In this document: positions 24,133 to 33,209 of the stretch, piece by piece
How positions within the stretch are numbered: the first letter of the stretch is position 1
How the letters are laid out: each line of letters starts with the position of its first letter
Assembly (NCBI GenBank): GCA_040217155.1
Contig: JAVJNS010000035.1
Location: 203,019-267,018 of the forward strand
Source: Pelagibius sp040217155
GTDB taxonomy: Bacteria > Pseudomonadota > Alphaproteobacteria > Kiloniellales > Kiloniellaceae
Length of the DNA stretch: 64,000 bases
Reading direction: 5' to 3'
Translations under genes and position numbers: made by a program
The notes under the pieces: model-generated
The model's database searches: none
What the model was told of the DNA's origin: nothing
What the model saw: only the letters and a program-made list of their open reading frames with translations

Positions 24133-25709
24133 TGCCGGAAATGGCGCATGCCGGTAAAGACCATGGCGAGGCCGGCCGCGTCGGCGGCGGCGATGACCTC
24201 ATCGTCGCGCATTGAGCCGCCCGGTTGGATGACCGCCGTGGCGCCCGCCTCGACCGCCGCCATCAGGCCGTCGGCAAAGGGGAAAAAGGCGTCCGAAGCG
24301 ACGACGGCGCCCCGAGTTTTCGGCGCCGCGCCTTCGGGCGTCGCCTCGCGCGCCTTCCAGGCAGCGATGCGTGAGGAGTCGACCCGACTCATCTGACCGG
24401 CGCCGATGCCGACCGTCGCGCCCTCGCGGGCGTAGACGATGGCATTGGATTTCACGTGCTTGGCGACGCGGAAGGCAAAAACCATGTCAGCCAGTTCCGC
24501 CGCGGAGGGTGCGCGCTTGGTAACCACATTCAGGGTGGCCGGATCGACGCGCCCGTTGTCGCGGCTCTGAGCCAGAAAGCCGCCGGCCAGCGGGGTCATG
24601 ACGACACCTTCTGCGGCAGGGTCCGGTAAGCCGCCGGTCACCAGCACGCGCAGGTTCTTCTTGGTGGCCAAAACGGCATTGGCATCGTCTTCGATCGCCG
24701 GGGCGATCACCACCTCGGCGAAGAGCTTGGCGACCTCCTCGGCAGTCGCCGCATCGAGGCTGCGATTGACGGCGATGATACCGCCGAAGGCGCTGACCGG
24801 ATCGCAGGCCAGCGCCTCGGCATAGGCCGCCGGCAAACTGCTGCGGCTCGCCACGCCACAGGGATTGGCATGCTTGATGATGGCGACCGTCGGTGCGTCG
24901 AACTCGGCGACCAGCTCGAAGGCGGCGTTGGTGTCGTTCAGGTTGTTGTAACTGAGCTCCTTGCCCTGCAGCTGCGTGGCGGTGTTGACTCCCGGGCGCG
25001 CGCCGCCGCTGCTGTAGGCGGCGGCGGCCTGGTGCGGATTTTCGCCATAGCGCAGCACCTGCTTCCGGCGCCCGGCGAAGACCAGGCGCTCGGGAAAGGT
25101 CTCGCTCTGCTCTCGCGCCAGCCAATCGGCAATCACGGAGTCATAGCTCGCGGTATGGCTGAAGGCGGTCCGGGCCAGGCGGCGGCGCAAGGCCGCGCCG
25201 ACCGCCCCCTTGTTGGCGGTCATCTCGGCCTCGACCGCCGCATAGTCGGCGGGATCGGTAACGATGGTGACGAAGTCGTGGTTCTTGGCCGCGGCCCGCA
25301 CCATGGCCGGGCCACCGATATCGATGTTCTCGACGCAGGCATCGTAGCCGGCGCCGGAGGCCAGTGTCGCCTCGAAGGGATAGAGGTTGGACACCACCAT
25401 GTCGATGCCGCCGATGTCGTGCTCGGTCATGGCGGCAACGTGGTCCGTGGCATCACGCCGGGCCAGGATGCCGCCGTGGATCTTGGGATGCAGGGTCTTT
25501 ACCCGACCGCCCATGATTTCCGGAAAGCCGGTGTGGGCAGCGACTTCGACGATCGGGATGCCGGCTTGCGTCAAGGCTTTGGCCGAGCCGCCGGTCGAGA
25601 GGATCTCAACGCCCTGGCCGGCCAGGAAGCGGCCAAACCCGGCGAGACCCGACTTGTCGGAAACCGAGACGAGCGCGCGCTTGATGGGCATGGGGGCGTC
25701 GACTGGCAT
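24129..25709 (-). CDS. purH: Bifunctional AICAR transformylase/IMP cyclohydrolase PurH
   Basis: 526 residues, standard PurH length. N-terminal MGS-like IMP cyclohydrolase: IKRALVSVSDKSGLAGFGRFLAGQGVEILSTGGSAKAL, GFPEIMGGRVKTLHPKIHGGILARR. C-terminal transformylase: RYGENPHQAAAAY, GKELSYNNLNDTNAAFELV, IIKHANPCGVA, and near the end SDAFFPFADG, AVIQPGGSMRDDEVI. Catalyses the last two steps of IMP synthesis in the cytoplasm. Start ATG 25709 (GGAG 11 nt ahead) rather than 25691. The stop TAA is formed by the end of the inverted-repeat element. Confidence 0.97.
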   Translation of the reverse strand: MPVDAPMPIKRALVSVSDKSGLAGFGRFLAGQGVEILSTGGSAKALTQAGIPIVEVAAHTGFPEIMGGRVKTLHPKIHGGILARRDATDHVAAMTEHDIGGIDMVVSNLYPFEATLASGAGYDACVENIDIGGPAMVRAAAKNHDFVTIVTDPADYAAVEAEMTANKGAVGAALRRRLARTAFSHTASYDSVIADWLAREQSETFPERLVFAGRRKQVLRYGENPHQAAAAYSSGGARPGVNTATQLQGKELSYNNLNDTNAAFELVAEFDAPTVAIIKHANPCGVASRSSLPAAYAEALACDPVSAFGGIIAVNRSLDAATAEEVAKLFAEVVIAPAIEDDANAVLATKKNLRVLVTGGLPDPAAEGVVMTPLAGGFLAQSRDNGRVDPATLNVVTKRAPSAAELADMVFAFRVAKHVKSNAIVYAREGATVGIGAGQMSRVDSSRIAAWKAREATPEGAAPKTRGAVVASDAFFPFADGLMAAVEAGATAVIQPGGSMRDDEVIAAADAAGLAMVFTGMRHFRH

Positions 25710-25848
25710 GACGGGGCAACTCCACTGGGTAGCGGTGGGCCGAGCCGAATTGGACGGCACGGCTATCTGGGACAATGCGGCTTGGAAGCGGGCTTAGTAG
25801 GCGGCGCCACTCTCAGCGTCAAGGGCCGGGGCATCGAAGACATCGAAA

Positions 25849-27792
25849 TCAGGCGCCGGCGATGACGCTGCGTTCCTCGGCCGTGACGCCGCGATACTCC
25901 GGCACCAGCCGCAGAAGCAGACGCAAAGCCTTGTCGCGTTCACCTTGCTGCACCAAGGCCGCCAGTTCGTCGAGACTGCGCCCCAACAGTTCCGCATCGG
26001 CGGTGCGGGGGGCCGCCAGCTTGAGGCCGGGGTGGCTGGTCGGCATCAGCTCCTCGCCGCGATGGAACAACTCCTCGTGCAGCTTTTCACCGGGCCGCAG
26101 ACCGGTGAAAGTGATCTCCACTTCCTTGTCGGGACGCAGGCCGGCGAGGCGGATCATCTGCCGCGCCAGGTCGACGATCTTCACCGGGTCGCCCATATCC
26201 AGCACGTAGATCCGCCCGGCTTCTTCCGGCGGACTCTCGGTGCCCAGGGCCGAAGCCTGCAGCACCAGTTCGACGGCTTCGCGGATGGTCATGAAGTAGC
26301 GCGTCATCTCCGGATGGGTAACCGTCAGCGGCCCGCCGCCGGCCAGCTGTCGCTGGAACAGCGGCACCACCGAGCCGGTTGAACCCAAGACATTGCCGAA
26401 GCGCACCGTAATGAAGCGCGTGCCGCTCGCGCCCGGCTGGCGCCCGTTCGACTGGCGCAACAGATCCAGTGCCTGGCAATAGCTCTCGGCCAGGCGCTTG
26501 CTGGCGCCCATCACGTTGGGCGGGTTGACCGCTTTGTCGGTCGACACCAGAACCATGGCCGCCACGCCCGCGCGGCGGCAGGCATCGGCGACGTTGCGCG
26601 TGCCCAGCACGTTGGTATGCAAACCCTCGAGCGGATTGTATTCGACCATGGGCACATGCTTCAGGGCGGCTGCGTGGAACACCAACTCGGGTCTGGTTTC
26701 GGCAAAGAGGCGCTCGACCCGGCGGCGGTCGCGGACGTCGCCGATCAGCGCCGCGCGCGGCAGCCCGGCGAAGCCTTCGCCCAGTTCCAGGTCGATGGAA
26801 TAGAGATTGAACTCGGAACTGTCGAAGAGGCTGAGCTGTGCCGGCGCGAAGGCGGCGATCTGGCGCGCCAACTCCGCGCCGATGGATCCGCCGGCGCCGG
26901 TCACCAGAACCCGGTGGCCCTCGATCAGCCGCTGCATGGCCGGCCGGTCGAGCTTGGTTTGCGTGCGGCCCAGCAGGTCTTCGATGGCGATGGGGCGGAT
27001 CTGCAGGCGTTCCTCGACACCGCCGCTGAAGTCCGTCAGGCGCGGCAGGCGGGCGACGGTGGCGCCCTGCGTGTCGGCCAGATCGAGGATATAGTCCACC
27101 TCGTCGCGCTCCAGCGGCTTGGTGAGGATCACGCGCTGCGGCTTGCGTTCGCGCCTGGCCAGGCGCTTGAAGACCTCCGGAAGATCCTGCAGATGGCCGA
27201 ACACCGGGACGCCGTGGATGTTGCGCCCGATGCGGGTACCCTTCTCGTCGATCACGCCGAGGATCTCGAAGGCTCCGTCCCGGTCGCGTGCCATCTCGCG
27301 GATGAAGGTTTCGGCGGCGTCGCCGGCGCCGACCAAAAGGACCGGCACACGACGGTGGCGGTCGCGCTCCAGCAGGTGGCGGAAGCCCTGATCCTTGAAC
27401 ACGCGATACAGCATGCGCGGCGCGCCGAGCAGGAAGATCAGCACGAACCAGCTGATCACCAACCAGGAACGCGGCAGGCTGTCGAGGCGCGTGACCAGGA
27501 AGGTGACGGGCAGAAAGACCGCGAGCGACAGACTGACCGCCTTGATGATGGCCACCAGGTCGTTCATCGAGGCATAGCGCCAGACGCCGCGGTAGAGGCC
27601 GGTACTCAGGAACACCAAGCCGCAGACGGCCATGAACAGCAACATCGACGGCCAGAGAGTGGCCACCAGGGACGCCCAGGCATCGTTGCCGAGGCGCAGC
27701 AGCAGAGCGATGAGGAAGGCCGCTGCCGCCATGGACAGGTCGTGCAGGAAGGCAACGATCTGCCGGGGGAATCTGGAAGAACCCAACTTCAT
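25849..27792 (-). CDS. PglF/CapD/WbpM-type membrane nucleotide-sugar 4,6-dehydratase
   Basis: 647 residues: four N-terminal membrane helices (about 10-115), a Rossmann-like CoA-binding-type domain (VPVLLVGAGDAAETFIREM), then an extended SDR dehydratase (VLVTGAGGSIGAELARQI at about 295). The active site is VSTDKAVNPPNVMGASKR, where Met stands in the usual Tyr position, diagnostic for UDP-GlcNAc 4,6-dehydratases of this type. RPGEKLHEELF near the C-terminus is typical. Makes UDP-4-keto-6-deoxy sugars for surface glycans. It pairs with the WecA-like gene 58 nt upstream. Confidence 0.93.
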   Translation of the reverse strand: MKLGSSRFPRQIVAFLHDLSMAAAAFLIALLLRLGNDAWASLVATLWPSMLLFMAVCGLVFLSTGLYRGVWRYASMNDLVAIIKAVSLSLAVFLPVTFLVTRLDSLPRSWLVISWFVLIFLLGAPRMLYRVFKDQGFRHLLERDRHRRVPVLLVGAGDAAETFIREMARDRDGAFEILGVIDEKGTRIGRNIHGVPVFGHLQDLPEVFKRLARRERKPQRVILTKPLERDEVDYILDLADTQGATVARLPRLTDFSGGVEERLQIRPIAIEDLLGRTQTKLDRPAMQRLIEGHRVLVTGAGGSIGAELARQIAAFAPAQLSLFDSSEFNLYSIDLELGEGFAGLPRAALIGDVRDRRRVERLFAETRPELVFHAAALKHVPMVEYNPLEGLHTNVLGTRNVADACRRAGVAAMVLVSTDKAVNPPNVMGASKRLAESYCQALDLLRQSNGRQPGASGTRFITVRFGNVLGSTGSVVPLFQRQLAGGGPLTVTHPEMTRYFMTIREAVELVLQASALGTESPPEEAGRIYVLDMGDPVKIVDLARQMIRLAGLRPDKEVEITFTGLRPGEKLHEELFHRGEELMPTSHPGLKLAAPRTADAELLGRSLDELAALVQQGERDKALRLLLRLVPEYRGVTAEERSVIAGA

Positions 27793-27850
27793 GAGCGCAA
27801 AAATCCGGACACTAAGCTCGCAGGCCGTCGAGGTGACCGGCGGCGCGCGG

Positions 27851-28921
27851 TCATTTCTGGCGCGGTGGCGCGGCCGGGGCCCTTTGTCGGGCCAGAATAA
27901 ACAGAAGAATGATAACCGCAAGCAGGGCGAGCAGAAGACTCAGCCGGATGATATCTACGGGAGAAGCTACGCCACCGCCGCGGCTGTGGGCCGCGGCCGC
28001 CAGCAGCGCCAATCCTACCAAAACGACGTTGCACAGCAGGATCCGGCTGGCCACCGCCGCGTGACTGAAACCGCGCTGCACCGCGCGCTGGTAGAAGTGT
28101 TCGCGATGGGCGAGCCACAACTTTTCGCGGCGGATCAGCCGCCTGGCCAAGGTCCAGCTTGCGTCAGTCAGGTAATAAAGCGGCAAAATCAGGGCGGCCG
28201 CCCAGAAACCGCTGCCGGCGGCGCCGATCAGCAACCAGCCAAGCAGATAGCCCAGCGGCACGGAGCCGACGTCGCCGAGAAAGATGCGCGCGGGCGCCCA
28301 GTTCCAATAGAGAAAGCCGAGCGCGGCGGCGGCGGGGACCGCGGCGGCGAAGCTGACTTCGGGCGCTCGGCCGGCCAGGGCCCAGACCGCCGCCAGGCCA
28401 CCGCCGATGGCGACGGTTTCCACCGCTGTGATGCCATCGATGCCGTCCATGAAATTGAAGAGATTGATGAACCACAGCCACAGCAGGGCGGTCAGCAGGC
28501 GGTCGACCGGCAGCGGCAGCAGGCCCTGGAACACCAGTATCGAGGGCGCCAGGCTCCACAGGCCGATGGCGACGGCGGCGACCTGCACCCCGAAACGCAG
28601 ACTGGCCGGGCGCGGCTTCAGATCATCGGCCCAGGAAATCGCCCCCAGAACTACCGCCCCGGCGATGACTTGCCAGACTGCGGGGCTCGCCGCCGGGGTC
28701 GATACGGCAAGTGTGACCCAGGCGGCCAGCACCACGGCCACGACCGCCAGCCCGCCGCCGCGCGGCTTGGCTTCGGCGTGACTGCTGCGATGGTTGGGCT
28801 GGTCGTAGACCCGCCAGGCGATCAGCAAGCGCAGGATTGCGCCGCTGGCTGCCCAGCTCGCCAGGGCCACGAGGCCGAGACCGACGCCCAGATACCAGGG
28901 GTTGAGCACCCAGGATGACAT
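27851..28921 (-). CDS. WecA/WbpL-like undecaprenyl-phosphate sugar-1-phosphate transferase
   Basis: 356 residues, about 10-11 membrane helices, polyprenyl-phosphate N-acetylhexosamine-1-phosphate transferase family. Motifs in order: QPNHRSSHAEAKPRGGGLAV, ISWADDLKPRP (Asp pair), NLFNFMDGIDGI, WAPARIFLGDVGSVPLGY, and LAHREHFYQRAVQRGFSH (the His-rich loop). Starts a lipid-linked glycan by transferring a sugar-1-phosphate to undecaprenyl phosphate. It begins 1 nt after the heparinase-like gene stop. Confidence 0.92.
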   Translation of the reverse strand: MSSWVLNPWYLGVGLGLVALASWAASGAILRLLIAWRVYDQPNHRSSHAEAKPRGGGLAVVAVVLAAWVTLAVSTPAASPAVWQVIAGAVVLGAISWADDLKPRPASLRFGVQVAAVAIGLWSLAPSILVFQGLLPLPVDRLLTALLWLWFINLFNFMDGIDGITAVETVAIGGGLAAVWALAGRAPEVSFAAAVPAAAALGFLYWNWAPARIFLGDVGSVPLGYLLGWLLIGAAGSGFWAAALILPLYYLTDASWTLARRLIRREKLWLAHREHFYQRAVQRGFSHAAVASRILLCNVVLVGLALLAAAAHSRGGGVASPVDIIRLSLLLALLAVIILLFILARQRAPAAPPRQK

Positions 28922-28922
28922 C

Positions 28923-30737
28923 TCAGCGTGCGCTTTCCATGCGCTGCAGGGCCCATTTCACGGTAGTCGTGGTGTCGCCGATAGCGCCGCTGAGAACGAT
29001 CTGTTGGCTGCGCCGGACCTGGCCGGGTTGGCCCAGATAGATGCTTTGCTCCAAGGCCAGTTCGGCGCCGGCACAGCGCAGGCGCCAGCCGCCGCCCTTG
29101 GGCAGGCGCAAGAAGACCGAGCGGCCGTCCTGGGCGGCCATGGCCCGCACCTCGGGGTGCAGGTGAAAGCGCAGGGCGAAGTCGAGCGCCTTGCTCTGCC
29201 GCGGCGCGACGGCGCGGACGCGGGCAAAGCTGTCCTCGCCGCGCAGGTCCTCGCCGTTGGCCGAAAGGTAGAGCCGGCGATGGTGGGTCAAGCCGAAGAG
29301 CTCCTGATAGCCGTCGTGGCTCGCTTCCAGCCAGATGCTGCCGTCGTCTTCATCGCGCCGGCAAGTGACGCCGGCCCGGCGCCGGCCGAAGCCGCCGCCA
29401 GCGAAGAGTTGCGACGAATTTGTGTCGGCGATCACCGCGGTCGAATGGGCCGCGGTACTGCGCTGGGCCTTGCGCCAATCCCCGGCGCCGCTTCCGGCAC
29501 CGCTTTGGGCGCCGCAGTTGACGATGAGGCGCTCGCGGCCGACCGACATTTCAAAGCTGAGCGTGCCGGCGTGGGCCAGGGCGTCGTAGCCCGGCGGCGG
29601 CGGCCGGCCGCTGTCGACGAGCACCAGGCTGCGCCCCGCCTGCAGCCGTTGAAAGCCGCCGGCCGGCGCGCTGTGCAGCGCGCCCTTGCCGCTCGCGGCG
29701 CGTTGCAGCACCAGCCCGATCTGCAGATCCTCGCCTTCATTGCTGCCGTTGAACAGGGCGAGGCCGCCGTCGCCGTGCAGCAGCAGGCGCAGCATCGCCG
29801 CCAGGCCTTCGATTCTGAGGTTGAGATCGCTGGGAACCTCCTTGCCGGCGGCGAGCAGCGCCGCGCGCAGATCGATGCAGTCGCGCAGGATCGACAGCAA
29901 ACGGCCGGGCGAGCGCTCACGCTGACTGCCGTCAGACAGAATCTGCGCTTCCAGGGTCTCGGCCATCAGGGTCATCCCGCGACTCAGCCAATCCGAGCCG
30001 CCGGGCAGGCAGAGGCCGGCCATGCAAAGCCCCTTGGCCCCGGCCACCAGTGCGCCGCCGCTAAGCCCGGCCGGCAGCACGGCCGCCAGGTGGCCGGCCT
30101 GACGCGCGGCCGAGGCCAGCATGGCCTGGCGAAACGCGACATCGGCGCTGGCGGCGAAGAATTCGTACTGGCTGAACCAGTGGGACAGGCGGTTGGCGGT
30201 CACCACCGGATGCCAGGCAACGGGCGCCCAGGCGCTGTTGGCCTCGATCCAGTCGGCCAGCAGGGCGCGCGCCTTGCGCCGGGCGTTGTCACCGCCCACC
30301 GCGCGCAGGTCGCGCAGCCAGGAGAATCCGTGCAGGGCCTGCAGCCAGGCGGGCTCGACGCCGACCGGGTCCCAGCGCGGTGCCGGCTTGGTCAGGCTGT
30401 GGCCGAGAAAATGAAAACAATCATCGAGGATGTCCGCGCCGCGCTGAGCATTGCCGGGCCAGGGGTCCGGCGGCGTCAGGATCACACCTGCCGGCGGCGT
30501 GCCGCGCCAGAGCCGGGAAAACGCCGGCAGCGCGAAGAGCGGCCGCTTCAGGGCGTAGGCCAGGCGCCCCCATGCCAAATCGCCGGGCAGGGCGCGCCAG
30601 GCCCGCAGGCGCTCGAGTTCTCCCGCCAGCGGCACCCTGCGGCCCGGCTGGCGTCTTGGTCTATCGTTGCGCAGGCTCTTGTCGCCGGAAGTCATGCCAG
30701 CCTTCGCGTTGCGCTCCGCGTGGCTGCCGTCCGCCAT
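28923..30737 (-). CDS. Heparinase II/III-family protein
   Basis: 604 residues with an alpha-toroid (about 90-330) and a C-terminal beta-sandwich (about 350-600). Typical family stretch: WLQALHGFSWLRDLRA, HPVVTANRLSHWFSQYEF, and FNGSNEGEDLQIGLVLQRA, HAGTLSFEMSVGRERLIVNCG, RSTAAHSTAVIADTNSSQLF with the His of the sandwich. The first segment carries no signal peptide, which is usual for this alphaproteobacterial member. Polysaccharide lyase activity is not shown; the gene regularly sits between rpe and purH. ATG overlaps the rpe stop as TGATG. Confidence 0.85.
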   Translation of the reverse strand: MADGSHAERNAKAGMTSGDKSLRNDRPRRQPGRRVPLAGELERLRAWRALPGDLAWGRLAYALKRPLFALPAFSRLWRGTPPAGVILTPPDPWPGNAQRGADILDDCFHFLGHSLTKPAPRWDPVGVEPAWLQALHGFSWLRDLRAVGGDNARRKARALLADWIEANSAWAPVAWHPVVTANRLSHWFSQYEFFAASADVAFRQAMLASAARQAGHLAAVLPAGLSGGALVAGAKGLCMAGLCLPGGSDWLSRGMTLMAETLEAQILSDGSQRERSPGRLLSILRDCIDLRAALLAAGKEVPSDLNLRIEGLAAMLRLLLHGDGGLALFNGSNEGEDLQIGLVLQRAASGKGALHSAPAGGFQRLQAGRSLVLVDSGRPPPPGYDALAHAGTLSFEMSVGRERLIVNCGAQSGAGSGAGDWRKAQRSTAAHSTAVIADTNSSQLFAGGGFGRRRAGVTCRRDEDDGSIWLEASHDGYQELFGLTHHRRLYLSANGEDLRGEDSFARVRAVAPRQSKALDFALRFHLHPEVRAMAAQDGRSVFLRLPKGGGWRLRCAGAELALEQSIYLGQPGQVRRSQQIVLSGAIGDTTTTVKWALQRMESAR

Positions 30738-31402
30738 CAGCCCTCGCCGCGCAGCCGCCGGATATTTCCGGCGTAGGCTTCTGGCCCGCCCTTGAAGGTG
30801 GCGGTGCCGGCGACCAGCACATCCGCTCCCGCGGCGATGGCCTGCGGGGCGGTTTCCAAATTGATGCCGCCGTCCACTTCCAGATCGATGGCGCGGCCGC
30901 TGGTGTCGATCTTGCGGCGCAGCGCCTCGATCTTCGCCAGGCTGCCGGGAATGAAGCTTTGGCCGCCAAATCCGGGATTGACGCTCATGCAGAGAATCAG
31001 GTCGACGTCGCCGAGAACCGGGTCGACCACCTCGACCGGCGTTGCCGGATTCAGGGATACGCCGGCCTTCTTGCCGAGGCTCCTGATCAACTGCAGCGTG
31101 CGGTGCAGGTGGGCGCCGGCCTCCGGATGCACGGTGATGATGTCGGCGCCGGCCTTGGCGAAGGCCTCGATATAGGGATCGATGGGCGAAATCATCAGGT
31201 GCACGTCGAACACCTTGTCGCTGTGCGGGCGCAGCGCCGCCACCATGTCGGGCCCCAAGGTGATGTTGGGCACGAAATGCCCATCCATGACGTCGACGTG
31301 GATGTAGTCGGCGCCGGCCTCCGCGACGGCGCGGACCTCCTCGCCCAGGCGGGCGAAATCGGCGGCCAGGATGGAAGGAGCGATCCGGACGGCTTGCTGC
31401 AT
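30737..31402 (-). CDS. rpe: Ribulose-phosphate 3-epimerase
   Basis: 221 residues, full-length TIM barrel. Motifs: IAPSILAADFARLGEEV, YIHVDVMDGHFVPNITLGPDMVAALR, DVHLMI, ITVHPEAG, LNPATPVEVVDPVLGDVDLILCMSVNPGFGGQSFIPGSLAKIEALR, EVDGGIN. The metal-binding His/Asp residues are all in place. Interconverts ribulose-5-P and xylulose-5-P. ATG 31402 fits the family N-terminus; the ribosome site is weak. Translationally coupled to the heparinase-like gene. Confidence 0.96.
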   Translation of the reverse strand: MQQAVRIAPSILAADFARLGEEVRAVAEAGADYIHVDVMDGHFVPNITLGPDMVAALRPHSDKVFDVHLMISPIDPYIEAFAKAGADIITVHPEAGAHLHRTLQLIRSLGKKAGVSLNPATPVEVVDPVLGDVDLILCMSVNPGFGGQSFIPGSLAKIEALRRKIDTSGRAIDLEVDGGINLETAPQAIAAGADVLVAGTATFKGGPEAYAGNIRRLRGEG

Positions 31403-31607
31403 GGGGCGCGGGTTCCGCTTCGGTTCAAGGTTTTGGCATGAGCCGCTCCTAGGTATCAGCAAGCCTGCCGCCCCGCAAGCGAGAGCCCGGGCCGCGGCAA
31501 CTCAGACCCGCAAGCGGCACGAAAAAGGGGCTGTGTCGACGCAAGTCCCGCATTTCCTCAGGTTCTGCTATGATTGCGCTCCTGCGGGGCTTCGGGGGTG
31601 TCAGGCC

Positions 31608-32345
31608 ATGGGTGTGCGAAAGTTTTTCTTAGCCGTATTGATGGTGCTTTTCTTTGCGCCGGGAAGCGCTGGAGCCGCCGATGAAAAGCGGGACAGCGAC
31701 CAATCCGAGGATCGCGACGGCAAGTCACGCAACGAAACTGGTCAGCTCAACCACATCCCGGTGGTCGGCGAAGGCGGCACGCTCCGGATCAACCGCATCG
31801 TTATCATTCAATCCCGGTTCATCCACATCGCGAATACCGATGCCGGGGTCGACTTCGATAGCCTCGACAAGGCGGATGTCAGCGACATACCGCTTCTCGG
31901 ATCGGTGTTCGGGCCGTCGGTCACCGCAGACGATCTCACCGACGAGACCCGGGTGGGCGCCGTCTACACCGCTGGCGACAATACGCTCGCGGTGGTGGTC
32001 AGCGACGACGTCGACGTCGGCAAGACCAAGGTCTCGGTGGTCAACGGCAAGGGCCGTTTCGAGATCCGTGTCGAGCCGCGTCTGATCGAGGTGAATTCCC
32101 TGGATCTGGGAAGTTTCGGGCATGTGGAATCGGTGCGCGAAGTTCTCACCGGCGCGGCGCAGCCGGAAACGACGACCATGCTTGCAGGGTTGAACCCCTC
32201 CGCGACAGAGGAGACGGAAAGCAAGGTCCCCTGGATGTCCGATGTCCCGCTGCTGGGGACCCTGTTTAAAGGCACGACGCACAAGAAGGAAAGAAATCTG
32301 ATGGTGTTTATACGGCCATCGATCGTGGCCGGAGACGAGTCCTAG
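31608..32345 (+). CDS. Exported protein with a secretin-like C-terminal signature (paralog 1)
   Basis: 245 residues with a signal peptide (about 1-23, ending AGA). Residues 29-43 form a charged DQSEDRDGKSRNE segment shared with the next gene. Residues about 186-240 read like the last part of the secretin domain of GspD: TTTMLAGL, ESKVPWMSDVPLLGTLFKG, then RNLMVFIRPSIV. A second, partial copy DVSDIPLLGSVFGPS lies at 91-104. The N-domains and the rest of the secretin barrel are absent (secretins are typically 400-700 residues). No type II/IV secretion genes lie near. Periplasmic or outer-membrane location is inferred; function unknown. Confidence 0.8.
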   Translation: MGVRKFFLAVLMVLFFAPGSAGAADEKRDSDQSEDRDGKSRNETGQLNHIPVVGEGGTLRINRIVIIQSRFIHIANTDAGVDFDSLDKADVSDIPLLGSVFGPSVTADDLTDETRVGAVYTAGDNTLAVVVSDDVDVGKTKVSVVNGKGRFEIRVEPRLIEVNSLDLGSFGHVESVREVLTGAAQPETTTMLAGLNPSATEETESKVPWMSDVPLLGTLFKGTTHKKERNLMVFIRPSIVAGDES

Positions 32346-32450
32346 CACAGGTTGGTCCTGGCACTGGCTGGTGCGGCGGCGTCGCCCGGGGGTCGGCCAT
32401 CGCCGCGCCACGATGCGGGACTGTTTTGCATTTTGGGAAGAGGATGGAGC

Positions 32451-33209
32451 ATGTTTGGAAAACGCATTGCGGTGGCGGTGTTGACAGCGGCGATGATCGC
32501 ATTCGGTCCGGCGGGGGTTCAGGCCACGCCGCAAAAGGATCGCGATCAGTCGGAAGACCGTGACGGTCAGTCGCGCAATGAATCGCAGTCTCTTAGCCAT
32601 GTGCCGCTGGTGCTCAGCAGCGAAGACACGATGCGGGTCGCGACCATCGTCATGATGACCCAGGTCCTGACCTACCTCACCTTCGCCAATCTGGGTGTCG
32701 ACGTGGTCAGCCAGAACCGGGTCGGGCTCGACGGGCTGGGTGTCATCAGCGGGCTGTTCAACAAGACATACGACTCCGACGATTTCACCCCGGCCAACGA
32801 CGTGGGCACGGTATTTCGGGCCGGCGACGACAAGCTGGTGATCGCGCTGAAGGGCGATCTCAAGCTGGAAGACTACAAAGTCATCATTTTCAACACCGAC
32901 AACGAGTATCAGGTGCGCGGCCGGCCGACCATCGACCAGATTCCGCCCGACAATCTCGCGACCTTGGGGGGCATTGCTATTGTCAACCGGTTGCTCCTGC
33001 ACACCATCGCGCCTCAAGGCATGGCTTTCCTCGGCAACTTCAATGTCGATCCCACAGCCGACGCGCGGACCGCGCAGGACGTCGGTGTCGATGTGGCGAC
33101 GGAGATGCCGTCGCTGCAGGACGCCGTGGTCGGGCGTGCCTATCTCGGCCCCAACAACACAATTCTGGTCGTCGTCCGTCCGGCCAGTGTCGTGGGCGAC
33201 GCGCGTTAG
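32451..33209 (+). CDS. Exported paralog of the preceding secretin-tail protein (paralog 2)
   Basis: 252 residues, signal peptide about 1-25 (ending VQA). It repeats the architecture of its neighbour: KDRDQSEDRDGQSRNE (29-44), then HVPLV, GLGVISGLFNKTYDSDD (95-111; aligns with IPLLGSVFGPSVTADD), VGTVFRAGDDKLVIAL (aligns with VGAVYTAGDNTLAVVV), and the end NTILVVVRPASVVGD. The secretin signature is degraded here (MPSLQDAVVGRA for VPLLGTLFKG). GAGGA precedes the ATG. 105 nt after gene 1; likely duplicates that diverged. Its stop overlaps the convergent rsmB stop by 4 nt. Confidence 0.78.
   Translation: MFGKRIAVAVLTAAMIAFGPAGVQATPQKDRDQSEDRDGQSRNESQSLSHVPLVLSSEDTMRVATIVMMTQVLTYLTFANLGVDVVSQNRVGLDGLGVISGLFNKTYDSDDFTPANDVGTVFRAGDDKLVIALKGDLKLEDYKVIIFNTDNEYQVRGRPTIDQIPPDNLATLGGIAIVNRLLLHTIAPQGMAFLGNFNVDPTADARTAQDVGVDVATEMPSLQDAVVGRAYLGPNNTILVVVRPASVVGDAR

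Noticed and set aside
31403..31607. Sigma-70 promoter (TATGAT at 31569) for the secretin-tail genes
   Set aside because: The -10 is good but no -35 hexamer is found at 16-18 bp.
31608..33209. Type II secretion or Tad pilus locus
   Set aside because: No ATPase, inner-membrane or pseudopilin gene within the window; the secretin similarity is limited to C-terminal segments.
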